The position numbers and the translations under genes were made by a program. Positions 52,377-60,739 of a stretch of 64,000 nt of DNA are shown in pieces. Each line of letters begins with the position of its first letter. The stretch's first letter is position 1. Origin of the DNA: Paenibacillus tyrphae (GTDB taxonomy: Bacteria; Bacillota; Bacilli; Paenibacillales; NBRC-103111); assembly GCF_000722545.1 (NCBI RefSeq), contig NZ_JNVM01000036.1, forward strand, positions 62,001 through 126,000, in the 5' to 3' direction. The notes under the pieces were generated by a model. That model was not told where the DNA came from. It saw only the letters and a program-made list of their open reading frames with translations, and ran no database searches.

Positions 52377-53672
52377 TTAATAGAGTCCGGTGTCCGTACC
52401 GTAGCCTTCAATCTTTTGCTTGACGCTCTTCAAGAAGCGGCCGCACACCAGACCGTCCAAAACCCGGTGATCCAAGGAAAGACAGATGTTCATCATATCG
52501 CGAACGGCAATCATATTATCGATGACGATCGGACGTTTTACGATGGCTTCGACAGTTAGAATGGCTACTTGCGGAGGATTGATGATGGGTGCTGAAAGAA
52601 TGGAGCCAAAAGAGCCCGTGTTATTGACGGTAAACGTTCCGCCGGTGATATCCTCTAACGCTAGCCTGCCCTCCCTCGCCTTCTTGACCAATTCATCTAT
52701 GGCTTTGGCAAGACCGAAAATGCTTTTTTGGTCGGCGTTCTTAATGACGGGAACGAATAGCGCATGATCGGTGGCGACGGCCATCGAGATATGAACCGCT
52801 TTTTTGACGAGAATATGATCATCCGCCCACTGCGAATTCAAGGTGGGGAATTCCTTCAAGGCTTCTACAACCGATTTGATAAAAAACGGCAAATAAGTTA
52901 AATGGATGCCTTCTTTTTGCTTAAACTCTTCTTTGATCCGGTCCCGATAACGCACCAGATTGGTAACATCGCATTCAACTGTAAGCCAGGCGTGGGGGAT
53001 ATCCTGTTTGCTCTTTACCATTCGTTCGGCAATCGTCTTGCGGATGGCGGTAACTGGGATCGTCTCGTCGGCTTGATTAAGCGGAGAATGGACGGCAGAC
53101 AGTGTATCAACCGGAACGGACGGCTTCGGAATGTCGCGGGCTGATTGTACCGATTGTACCGGTTGGGACGCAATCTTAGACGGAGATTCTGCTTTTGGAA
53201 CAGTGGTCACGGCCTGCCTCTTTCCTTGCAATATGTCCAAGATGTCTTTTCTGGTGATGCGTCCGGCAGCGCCCGAGCCTTCCATACGGGAAAGATCCAG
53301 GTTGTTTTCTTGCGCGAGTTTAAGCACGGCCGGCGAATAGCGCGGGTTCATGGCTGCTTGCGTTGTCACATCAGCGGCTCCCTGATCTTGTGCGGCGGCG
53401 GACGGCTTGGATTCAATCGGCGTAATCGCTTGACCATCCACCGAGATACGGCAAATCAAAGTTCCTACCGCTACCGTTTCGCCTTCTTGAACGACAATTT
53501 CGGATATCGTGCCGCTGAAAGTAGAAGGAACCTCCGCATTCACTTTATCGGTAATCACTTCGCAGACGGGATCGTATTTTTTCACTTGATCCCCGATGTT
53601 GACGAGCCACTTGAAGATGGTTCCTTCCGTCACACTTTCCCCTAGCTGGGGCATAACGATGTTCTCGGCCAT
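52377..53672 (-). CDS. bkdB: Branched-chain 2-oxo acid dehydrogenase E2 (lipoamide acyltransferase)
   Basis: 431 residues. An N-terminal lipoyl domain has its Lys in VITDKVNAEVPS. A peripheral-subunit-binding domain follows (about 108-145, RYSPAVLKLAQENNLD and GRITRKDIL), flanked by Ala/Pro/Gln-rich linkers. The C-terminal catalytic domain carries SLDHRVLDG. It transfers the branched acyl group from E1 to CoA. No E3 gene is present here, so lipoamide dehydrogenase must come from another locus. Cotranscribed with both E1 genes, 18 bp after E1beta. Confidence 0.92.
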   Translation of the reverse strand: MAENIVMPQLGESVTEGTIFKWLVNIGDQVKKYDPVCEVITDKVNAEVPSTFSGTISEIVVQEGETVAVGTLICRISVDGQAITPIESKPSAAAQDQGAADVTTQAAMNPRYSPAVLKLAQENNLDLSRMEGSGAAGRITRKDILDILQGKRQAVTTVPKAESPSKIASQPVQSVQSARDIPKPSVPVDTLSAVHSPLNQADETIPVTAIRKTIAERMVKSKQDIPHAWLTVECDVTNLVRYRDRIKEEFKQKEGIHLTYLPFFIKSVVEALKEFPTLNSQWADDHILVKKAVHISMAVATDHALFVPVIKNADQKSIFGLAKAIDELVKKAREGRLALEDITGGTFTVNNTGSFGSILSAPIINPPQVAILTVEAIVKRPIVIDNMIAVRDMMNICLSLDHRVLDGLVCGRFLKSVKQKIEGYGTDTGLY

Positions 53673-53690
53673 ATTCTCCTCCCGATCGGA

Positions 53691-54674
53691 TCAAAATTCG
53701 GCCAATTCTTTCATGGCCCGATATACTTTATCCGGGTTGAGCATGAAGAATTTCTCCATTGGATTGCTGTACGGCATGGCGGGGACGTCCGGACCGCATA
53801 GGCGTTTGATCGGAGCATCCAATTCGAAAAGGCATTCCTCGGCGAGCACAGCCGCGACTTCAGCCCCGACGCCTCCCTCTTTGTTATCTTCATGAACAAT
53901 TAACACTTTACCGGTTTTACGGGCAGCCTCTACAATCGATTCCTTATCCAGAGGATAGAGGGTACGCAAGTCCAGAATGTGAGCGCTACATCCTTCCCGG
54001 GAAAGTTTTTCCGCCGCTTCCAACGCAAAATGCAAAGCAAGTCCGTAAGAAATTACCGTGAGGTCTTCTCCATGCCGCTTAATATCCGACTTCCCGATGG
54101 AAACGATGTAGTCCGAGTCCGGCACTTCTCCTTTGATCGATCGGTAGCATCGCTTATGTTCAAAGAAAAGCACGGGATTTTCATCGCGGATGGCTGCTTT
54201 TAACAGTCCTTTGACATCATAAGGCGTGGAGGGTGTGACCACTTTCAACCCGGGAATGTTGCAAAACATGGCTTCGACGCTTTGCGAATGATAGAGGGCG
54301 CCGTGAACTCCCCCTCCATAAGGGGCACGAATGACCAGGGGACAGGTCCAATCTCCGTTCGAGCGGTATCTCATTTTGGCGGCTTCATTCACAATTTGGT
54401 TTACGGCAGGCATGATATACTCGGCAAACTGAATTTCGGCTACAGGCCTCAAGCCATAAGCGGCTGCCCCAACCGATACGCCTGCAATGGCCGCTTCCGA
54501 TAGCGGCGTATCGATAACCCGTTGTTCTCCAAATTCCTCATAAAATCCCTGGGTAACCCGAAATACGCCCCCGCGTACCCCGATGTCTTCTCCTAAGACG
54601 AATACCCTTTGATCTCGCTGCATTTCTTCCCGAAGAGCTTGGGTCACTGCATCAAGATAAGAAATGACGGCCAT
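53691..54674 (-). CDS. bkdAB: Branched-chain 2-oxo acid dehydrogenase E1 beta subunit
   Basis: 327 residues of the transketolase-like Pyr and C-terminal domains. FVLGEDIGVRGGVFRVTQGF and DTPLSEAAIAGVSVGAAAYG hold the ThDP-contacting Glu region, and APYGGGVHGALYHSQSVEA is also conserved. With E1alpha it decarboxylates the keto acids of leucine, isoleucine and valine. It starts 12 bp after the E1alpha gene. Confidence 0.92.
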   Translation of the reverse strand: MAVISYLDAVTQALREEMQRDQRVFVLGEDIGVRGGVFRVTQGFYEEFGEQRVIDTPLSEAAIAGVSVGAAAYGLRPVAEIQFAEYIMPAVNQIVNEAAKMRYRSNGDWTCPLVIRAPYGGGVHGALYHSQSVEAMFCNIPGLKVVTPSTPYDVKGLLKAAIRDENPVLFFEHKRCYRSIKGEVPDSDYIVSIGKSDIKRHGEDLTVISYGLALHFALEAAEKLSREGCSAHILDLRTLYPLDKESIVEAARKTGKVLIVHEDNKEGGVGAEVAAVLAEECLFELDAPIKRLCGPDVPAMPYSNPMEKFFMLNPDKVYRAMKELAEF

Positions 54675-54686
54675 GTCTCACTCCCC

Positions 54687-55700
54687 CTATTCTGCATAAA
54701 CGTGCTTAAGGGCATCTTCCGGAGCCGAATCCGGGGCATTCTCCGCATATTCCGTGGCCTCATCGACTTCCATGAGCACCTGGTCATGGATTTCCTTCTC
54801 ATGAGGTTCATCCAATATCCCCAAATCTTTAAGATAATGGCTGAAGGATACGAGCGGATCCTTCTTCCTGGCTGCTTCCACTTCTTCACGGGAACGGTAG
54901 GTTCGATCATCGTCGTCGCTTGAATGAGGAACTAAACGATAGACGACCACCTCGATAAGCGTTGGCCCTTCTCCTCTTTTTGCCCGATCGGCCGCCTCTT
55001 TCGTAACCTTATACACTTCTAAAGGATCATTGCCATCCACACTGATGCCGGGAAACCCGTAACCTTTTGCCCGATCCGCGATACTTTCGCAAGCCACCTG
55101 CTTGGAATAGGGGACAGAAATGGCATACTTGTTATTCTCGCAGAAGAAAATGACAGGAAGCTTGTGCACCCCCGCAAAGTTCGCCGCTTCGTGAAACTCC
55201 CCTTGATTGCTGGCCCCTTCCCCAAAGGCCGTTAACACGACAAGTTTTTGCCCCTCGATCCTTCCAGATAAAGCGATTCCAACAGCATGCGGCACTTGAC
55301 TCGTTACGACGCTGGACCCCGAAAGAATATTCAGCCGTTTACTCCCATAATGCCCTGGCATTTGGCGTCCGCCGCTGTTCGGATCTCCCGCCTTGGCAAA
55401 AGCGGAAAGCATCAATTCCTTTGCCGTCATCCCGAAAACAATGACCATTCCCATGTCCCGATAATACGGACAAAGAAAATCTTTCGTTCGATCTAGCGCA
55501 TAAGCCGCTCCCACCTGTGCCGCTTCATGACCTTGGCAAGAAACGAGAAAAGGGATCTTTCCCGCACGATTGAGAAGCCACATCCGTTCATCTACTTTTC
55601 GCGCCAAAACCATATGCTGATACATTTCAAGAACCTGCTGGTCCGATAAACCCAGCGCCTGATGCCGGTTCTTGACTTGAGCGTTTCCGGTTTGATTCAT
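54687..55700 (-). CDS. bkdAA: Branched-chain 2-oxo acid dehydrogenase E1 alpha subunit
   Basis: 337 residues. The ThDP/Mg motif reads AFGEGASNQGEFHEAANFAG and ends with ENN, and the phosphorylation-loop-like YRSREEV is present near the end. It is the first gene of a nine-gene minus-strand operon that couples the keto-acid dehydrogenase to the isovaleryl-CoA pathway. The start ATG follows GGAGGGATACG. An inverted repeat 88 bp upstream may be its operator. Confidence 0.92.
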   Translation of the reverse strand: MNQTGNAQVKNRHQALGLSDQQVLEMYQHMVLARKVDERMWLLNRAGKIPFLVSCQGHEAAQVGAAYALDRTKDFLCPYYRDMGMVIVFGMTAKELMLSAFAKAGDPNSGGRQMPGHYGSKRLNILSGSSVVTSQVPHAVGIALSGRIEGQKLVVLTAFGEGASNQGEFHEAANFAGVHKLPVIFFCENNKYAISVPYSKQVACESIADRAKGYGFPGISVDGNDPLEVYKVTKEAADRAKRGEGPTLIEVVVYRLVPHSSDDDDRTYRSREEVEAARKKDPLVSFSHYLKDLGILDEPHEKEIHDQVLMEVDEATEYAENAPDSAPEDALKHVYAE

Positions 55701-55787
55701 ATCGTATCCCTCCGACAGTAGTGCCGCTGCAAATTGCGGTTTACTTTATTTTTACATGCCGTCGTTCCGATCGTGAAATATATATTG

Positions 55788-55804
55788 TGCATAGAAACTA
55801 TGCA
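55788..55804. promoter_or_regulatory. Inverted repeat upstream of the bkd-leucine operon
   Basis: TGCATAG-AAA-CTATGCA is a perfect 7+3+7 palindrome, 88 bp before bkdAA, in an AT-rich region. It has the size of a dimeric regulator site. No sigma-54 (GG-N10-GC type) promoter like that of B. subtilis bkd was found. Confidence 0.5.
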
Positions 55805-55893
55805 AAAAAAATATAGCCGGTTTATTTGCAATAAGCTTTCCAAATCGTCACGATGAACAAAGTACACGCTCTGCATCAGGGGGGGTTCCAAAA

Positions 55894-55967
55894 GGGAGAA
55901 TCTTTGTGCCGTTGTAATCGAATGGGATAAACTTTGTGTCACAGTTTTGCGACGTAAAGTTTATCCC
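55894..55967. repeat. Cluster of three TnsB-site-like repeats (second family)
   Basis: GGGAGAATCTTTGTGCC (55894-55910), GGGATAAACTTTGTGTCAC (55924-55942) and, reversed, GACGTAAAGTTTATCCC (55951-55967) share the core ACAAAGNTTATCCC. The last two form a perfect 12-bp inverted repeat, GGGATAAACTTT/AAAGTTTATCCC. The same repeat occurs singly at 39467-39485. This looks like a leftover transposon end. Confidence 0.5.
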
Positions 55968-56443
55968 TAAAACAAAAAAGACCCTTGTATTACAAGGATC
56001 TAGGGCTTGCAAAATGGATTTTTCCTTCATACGCTTTCATAATCGTTACCGGGTTAACCAAAGGCAGCGCCCCATCCGTACGAAGCGACGATTGGCCCAG
56101 CGTTTCAGTCTTATAGTGTCCTCTTCAGGAGTCCTCCATATCGCGCAAATCGGCAGTAAGTGGATAGCACGTACCCAGGAAATCAAGACCGGCACATCGG
56201 TGCGAACTTACCACATGTCACCAATCCATACATTCGCTCTCTACTTGAATATCCTGAGATTAAGAGATATCAGAATATATGTTCTCTATGAAAATTCAAT
56301 AATTGTAAATGGCAATTTGTCTGCCCACAGGATGATTTCCGGATTCCAAGAAAATGCACGGATGAATCAGCAGCAAATACCGTGGCTCTCTTAATGAGTT
56401 AGCATATAATCTAGTATATCCTTTGAAAGGAGGAGAATCACCA
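55968..56443. other. Intergenic region before the collagen-like gene
   Basis: No gene is supported. A palindrome CCTTGTATTACAAGG lies at 55983-55997. A 152-codon open frame across 55936-56394 has no recognisable content. Near 56404, GCATATAATCTAG resembles a mother-cell sigma-K -10 (CATANNNTA) imperfectly, which would suit a spore-coat-type gene, but no clear -35 is seen. Confidence 0.35.
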
Positions 56444-57070
56444 ATGGGTGAAACAGGATTAACTGGTTTGACAGGCCTCACTGGCCCAACTGGTCCAACG
56501 GGACCCACTGGTCCAACGGGACCCACTGGTCCAACGGGACCCACTGGTCCAACGGGGCCCACTGGGCCTACGGGACTCACTGGGCCTACGGGACCCACTG
56601 GGCAAACCGGACCCACTGGGCAAACCGGACCCACTGGAGCCGGTTCTGCTGCCACAGGCACGCAAGGAACAGTGCCTCTTTCCATTACCACCGCAGGCAC
56701 GGCAGTTACCGCACTAACCCTTTCTGTCCCTGTCACCGCCGCAACACCTCACATTGTCGTTGAAGGTGCAGTTACGGTCAACATTAGTTTTACTTCTGTG
56801 CTTACTGTTGCTTTGAACCCGACGATTACGGTCAACTTGCTTCAGGATGGCGCAACCGTAGCAACGACATCCAGCTCCGATCTGCTTGCCATTACGCTTC
56901 TTGGCGCGTTCAGTCTTACTCGCACCATTCCAATTTCGTTCTTCAACGGCGCGATTACTCCAGGCACGCATACGTATACGGTGCAGGTCATCGTCTCTGG
57001 TGTTGTAATCTCTATCGGAACGACGGCAACTATCACTTATTCGTCTCTCAGCGCCATTACAGCAACCTAA
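56444..57070 (+). CDS. Collagen-like repeat protein (exosporium/spore-surface type)
   Basis: 208 residues. From residue 2 to about 66 it is an unbroken series of about 21 Gly-X-Thr triplets (GLT, GPT, GQT). A C-terminal domain of about 135 residues follows, rich in Thr, Val and Ala (GTVPLSITTAGTAVTALTLS), as in BclA-like proteins of Bacillales. The triplets should form a stalk of triple helix with a globular tip. I use ATG 56444, with AAAGGAGG 11 bases upstream, rather than the TTG at 56423, which would lie over the ribosome site. The triplet DNA is a near-perfect 18-bp tandem repeat, which invites length variation. Confidence 0.85.
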   Translation: MGETGLTGLTGLTGPTGPTGPTGPTGPTGPTGPTGPTGPTGPTGLTGPTGPTGQTGPTGQTGPTGAGSAATGTQGTVPLSITTAGTAVTALTLSVPVTAATPHIVVEGAVTVNISFTSVLTVALNPTITVNLLQDGATVATTSSSDLLAITLLGAFSLTRTIPISFFNGAITPGTHTYTVQVIVSGVVISIGTTATITYSSLSAITAT

Positions 57071-57093
57071 TAAAAATACAGAATAACGACTAG

Positions 57094-57122
57094 ACCCTCT
57101 TTCCTTTTGGATTGAGGGTTTT
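57094..57122 (+). terminator. Terminator of the collagen-like gene
   Basis: ACCCTC pairs with GAGGGT, with an inner TCC/GGA pair, followed by TTTT. It lies 24 bp after the stop codon. Confidence 0.7.
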
Positions 57123-57128
57123 GTCGGT

Positions 57129-57324
57129 TTACAGACTTTCTCCGGTGTACATGTTCTGATCCTGCAATCGAATCAGTACCTTGCCAAATCGGCCGCCCTG
57201 CCGGATTTCCACCTTGTCTGACGGATAAGTCCATTCCAAATACTCGGCGACGATTTGCCGTTCCGATCATCCGCAGGCAGACCCATAATTTTAAGCCAGT
57301 CCATAACTTCCGCAGGGGATACGA
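57129..57324 (-). pseudogene. Frameshifted 3' gene fragment downstream of the WG-repeat gene
   Basis: On the minus strand VSPAEVMDWLKIMGLPADDR continues, after a one-base shift at about 57255, as IVAEYLEWTYPSDKVEIRQG and then RFGKVLIRLQDQNMYTGESL and a stop. The joined text is clearly protein-like, but I do not recognise the family. It starts right after the stop of the WG-repeat gene, so it is either the end of a second gene or a former extension of that protein. Confidence 0.5.
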
Positions 57325-60300
57325 TCAGAGCATTGCGCTGGAGTTTCTGCTAGCCTCAATCATCCGCTTAATCTGATCGGTCACCTTTCGGGAATACATC
57401 TGGTCAAACGTCTCAACGGGAATCTCTTGCGCCAGCAGCGGTCTGAGCACATCCGCTTCAAACTTATCCCAATCATCCCGAGTGTAGATAAAGGTGCCGA
57501 ACCCTTTTCCTGGAGTAAAGTACATATACTCTTGACTATGGTCGTCCATCTGCGACAAGCCGCAGATCTGACAATGAACCTCCAGCCAGTACAATTCTTT
57601 CTGCGTCAAACGCTCCTCGAACTCCCGGCGCACTCCCCACACATCACTGATTAGTGAAAACATCCCTTGAATTTCCATAGGAGGCACAAGTTCCGGATAT
57701 ATCTCTTGTACAAGGCCAGACACCAGCATGAATTGACGTAGTGCATCCGGCAAGGCAAACCCTAATTCCTCTTCGGCCTTCGCAATCATGTCTTCCCTAA
57801 ACGAAAGGGAGAGAATGGGCCCGAATTCCTTTTCCACTTGCGAGTTGAATTGGCTAAATGTTTCGTATGCCTTGTGGTACCGGGTCACTGCCTCCATGGC
57901 AGTTTCCAGTGCAGGTGCCTGTACATACTCTCGATCGACTTCATGGCTGCTTTTCACAAATACCTGATACTCTGCCGAGTTTATCGTTTTAGCCAGTCGA
58001 GGCTCGTCTCTCAGATACGGTGACCCGATGGTCTGCATCCGCTGAAGAAAAGCAAATGCCTTCGCTTTCTCAGTGGGATCAAACTCACTCAGCTTCAGCA
58101 GCACAAGCGCTCGGGTGTCATAGAAATATTCAAATACCGCTTCACCCTCATTCGGTTCCACCGCTTGGAAGCAAGCCTTTACATGTTCCCAGGCTGTCAG
58201 ACATTCTTCTTTGGTTGTGGCGTGCTCCATGAGCTCCTGTGCGAGCATATTATGGCAAGCGCGCAGCGTTTGGCGAGGCTCCGGCCGGTAGTTGAACAAC
58301 ATCCTCGGGGAGATATAGGCAATCGCTTCGCGGCAGGTCTCGAGTGCTTCTTCTACTCGACCCAATTTATACAGCGCATGCCGCTTACAGTCATAGATCC
58401 AGCTCATATGCGTGACATCCACATCCGTGGAATCTGAGGCGAGCTCCTCCATTTGGAACACCAAATCGAGAACTTCCTCGTGCCCCTCCTCATCCATATG
58501 AGCCTGAGCCGCTTTCACCAGCCTCTCGAACTGATCGAGATCGAATGTCTTGTCATTTTCTTCGGTTCCTTCCTCGTTTGACCCGTATTCGTGCTCGTCA
58601 TCCTCCTCATCGTATTCCAAGTCCTCTCTGTATCCTGAAGCAAGCCACAGCCGGTGGACAAAATCGCCATCGCCATATTGAGTGAACCATTCCAGCACCA
58701 GATACTTGCCGTTCACTTCCCATACCTTGCTAAGGTTGTTATCACCCCAGCGCAGCATGATAGACGCATCGGGCAGCGGGTCGCCAAAAGAATCGGAAAG
58801 ACGCTCAGCGATCACTGAAAAATACTGTTCAAACGCACTTCTTTCCCATTCTCCGAGAAAAGGGTAATGCCCGTAATGCTCCTCGCTTACATAGGTGCCT
58901 GCCAGGACCTCCATCGCGCCTCTTTTTTTATGCTCGTCGATCTCATCTTCATCTTCTTCCGATAGATCGTACACATCCCGTTCATACCAGTCATAGGGAT
59001 AAAAATCTCTAGGTTCCGCATCCAAGAGTGCTTGTGCGGCAGCCGTAAGATCTCCCTCCCAATACTGGTTATCCTCAAAATGCTGGGCAGGCTGCTTGCG
59101 CAAAAACGGACTCTCCACCAAAAATGTATCCCGCTCTCCTTCGTTTTGCCATGCGATTCTTCCCTCAGCGTTGAATAGTTGCAATAAATGCTCCTGCGGA
59201 TTCCCCGTCTCCTCTACCCGCAGTCTGCAAACTTCCCTTCCAGCTGCGTCCACGTAGACGACTTCGCCCTTCCGGATAAGAAACGGAGCCATTCCCTTGC
59301 CGCTATAAAAGCCCATCACCCAGCCTTCATGATCCGTCAGCGGCTCCAAGTAAGGCATCTCCCGGAACTGGCCGTCCATCGTAAGAATCCCCCATTTATC
59401 CTTGCGAAGAACGACGCTGGCGCCACACTTATGAAAAGGATCGGCCCAAGCGTACTGTGGCGGGATCACCATCGTACCGGTACGGTCGAAGAAGCCGATA
59501 CCTCCGCCATAAGGCACATCTTGTTTTGCCAGTCCGCACACCATTTGGTCCGAAATCGACATTCCCTCGATGACCACATCGCCATTTGTATTGAGATAGC
59601 CCTTTTTTATGTTCATCATATCGGAATAATCACTGAAAAAAGCGAGCCCGTCTTCGTTGAACTCTTCGATACGTGAATAGGTCGGCTGCACGATCCATTC
59701 GCCTTGCGTATCGATCAATCCCCATAGTTTACCTTTCCTTGCAGGGGCTATGCCATCGCTCGTATACATGCTGACATCCGCAAATTGTGGGGGAATCCCC
59801 ATTTCGCCTTTCGTATTGATAATCCCACAAGAGGAGCTCCCCTGCTTTTTCACAGCAGCTAGACCGATCGGCGAAAAGAAGCCTGCCCCTTCAAAAGGCC
59901 CTTCGATAACGACTTGTCCCGTACAATCGATATAAGCATAACCATTGTGCAATCGAACCGCCGCCAAGCCTGCGTTAAATGGCAGCGCATCCTCAAACTG
60001 CGGTTGGATTTTGATCTCCCCGTTTAAGTCTACATAGCCCCATAGACCTTCTTTTTTGAATCTGGCCATGCCCTCCTCGCCAAAAATACGCGCATCCTCC
60101 AAAGTCGGCTCGATCAACCATCTGCCGTTTTGATCCAGATACCCCCATTTTTCGTTTAAGTCTTGAGCAGCAGTAATGTAGCCCTCTTTACCATTTGGAG
60201 TGAAATTATGTACTTTAAGCAAATTCGGCTCGCGAACAAGATTTCCATTAACGTCAATCAATGCATAACGTAGCCCGAGCGATTTTTCAAATGGAAAACG

Positions 60301-60342
60301 TACGACATAGGGTGGATGAAACGCGTTGCTATTTTCCGTCAT
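57325..60342 (-). CDS. Large WG-repeat protein with TPR-like middle and C-terminal SUKH/SMI1-KNR4 domain
   Basis: 1005 residues. Residues 1-380 hold about eight WG-type repeats (patterns like EKWGYLDQNGRWLIEPTLED and GLWGYVDLNGEIKIQPQFED), a beta-rich binding module. The middle has an acidic stretch (about 465-615, DLSEEDEDEIDEHKKRG) and helices resembling tetratricopeptide repeats (640-790). The C-terminal 150 residues fit the SMI1/KNR4 (SUKH) fold (EEELGFALPDALRQFMLVSG), common in immunity proteins against contact-dependent toxins. No signal peptide is seen, so it is likely cytoplasmic. GAGGAGAAG precedes the ATG. An immunity or polymorphic-toxin-related role is inference. Confidence 0.75.
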   Translation of the reverse strand: MTENSNAFHPPYVVRFPFEKSLGLRYALIDVNGNLVREPNLLKVHNFTPNGKEGYITAAQDLNEKWGYLDQNGRWLIEPTLEDARIFGEEGMARFKKEGLWGYVDLNGEIKIQPQFEDALPFNAGLAAVRLHNGYAYIDCTGQVVIEGPFEGAGFFSPIGLAAVKKQGSSSCGIINTKGEMGIPPQFADVSMYTSDGIAPARKGKLWGLIDTQGEWIVQPTYSRIEEFNEDGLAFFSDYSDMMNIKKGYLNTNGDVVIEGMSISDQMVCGLAKQDVPYGGGIGFFDRTGTMVIPPQYAWADPFHKCGASVVLRKDKWGILTMDGQFREMPYLEPLTDHEGWVMGFYSGKGMAPFLIRKGEVVYVDAAGREVCRLRVEETGNPQEHLLQLFNAEGRIAWQNEGERDTFLVESPFLRKQPAQHFEDNQYWEGDLTAAAQALLDAEPRDFYPYDWYERDVYDLSEEDEDEIDEHKKRGAMEVLAGTYVSEEHYGHYPFLGEWERSAFEQYFSVIAERLSDSFGDPLPDASIMLRWGDNNLSKVWEVNGKYLVLEWFTQYGDGDFVHRLWLASGYREDLEYDEEDDEHEYGSNEEGTEENDKTFDLDQFERLVKAAQAHMDEEGHEEVLDLVFQMEELASDSTDVDVTHMSWIYDCKRHALYKLGRVEEALETCREAIAYISPRMLFNYRPEPRQTLRACHNMLAQELMEHATTKEECLTAWEHVKACFQAVEPNEGEAVFEYFYDTRALVLLKLSEFDPTEKAKAFAFLQRMQTIGSPYLRDEPRLAKTINSAEYQVFVKSSHEVDREYVQAPALETAMEAVTRYHKAYETFSQFNSQVEKEFGPILSLSFREDMIAKAEEELGFALPDALRQFMLVSGLVQEIYPELVPPMEIQGMFSLISDVWGVRREFEERLTQKELYWLEVHCQICGLSQMDDHSQEYMYFTPGKGFGTFIYTRDDWDKFEADVLRPLLAQEIPVETFDQMYSRKVTDQIKRMIEASRNSSAML

Positions 60343-60520
60343 GACAGCTTCTCCTCTGTGTATTAAAATAGTTGATTCTTTTGTAAATACTATCTATCGC
60401 TTGCAAGAAAACGTCGCCCGCTTGACGACAGCGCAAGTGGAGGATATATTGGCTAAAGAGCTTGAGCGGACCATTTTGCAAAGGAAGACTTTAAACAAGA
60501 AAATAAAGGGAGCTGATTAT

Positions 60521-60673
60521 ATGATTAGCATGGATGATTTGGAAATAACCTGCCCTGAATGCAATGGGAAAGGTGAATCGGAAGGAACACCATGTAAAAA
60601 GTGCGACAGTAAAGGAGTAATACTTACATCTCTTGGACAAACACTTCTGTATTTTATTAAAAAGCATACCTAA
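60521..60673 (+). CDS. rtpA: Anti-TRAP-like zinc protein (RtpA)
   Basis: 50 residues, nearly superimposable on B. subtilis anti-TRAP: DDLEITCPECNGKGESEGTP, then CKKCDSKGVILTSLGQTLL. The two CxxC pairs form the DnaJ-like zinc site that assembles the trimer. Anti-TRAP binds tryptophan-loaded TRAP and relieves repression of tryptophan synthesis genes. ATG 60521 has AAAGGGAG nine bases upstream. The open frame extends upstream to 60326 (VNTIYRLQENVARLTTAQVE looks coding), which may be debris of another gene or an N-terminal extension. No T-box-like leader is evident, unlike the B. subtilis gene. Confidence 0.8.
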   Translation: MISMDDLEITCPECNGKGESEGTPCKKCDSKGVILTSLGQTLLYFIKKHT

Positions 60674-60687
60674 CATAAACGGCGAAT

Positions 60688-60720
60688 GAAGACCTGGCTG
60701 AGTCATCGGTTCAGGTCTTC
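60688..60720. terminator. Hairpin between convergent rtpA and lysR genes
   Basis: GAAGACCTG and CAGGTCTTC form a perfect 9-bp stem with a 15-base loop, between two converging genes. There is no T-tract, so termination strength is uncertain. Confidence 0.45.
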
Positions 60721-60739
60721 GGTTCGTTGTGCAGTATAA

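Noticed and set aside
56296..56736. Minus-strand open frame with (GPVGPVGPV)n repeats
   Set aside because: A collagen-like mirror produced by the antisense of the Gly-Pro-Thr repeat; the + strand has the ribosome site and the structured C-terminal domain.
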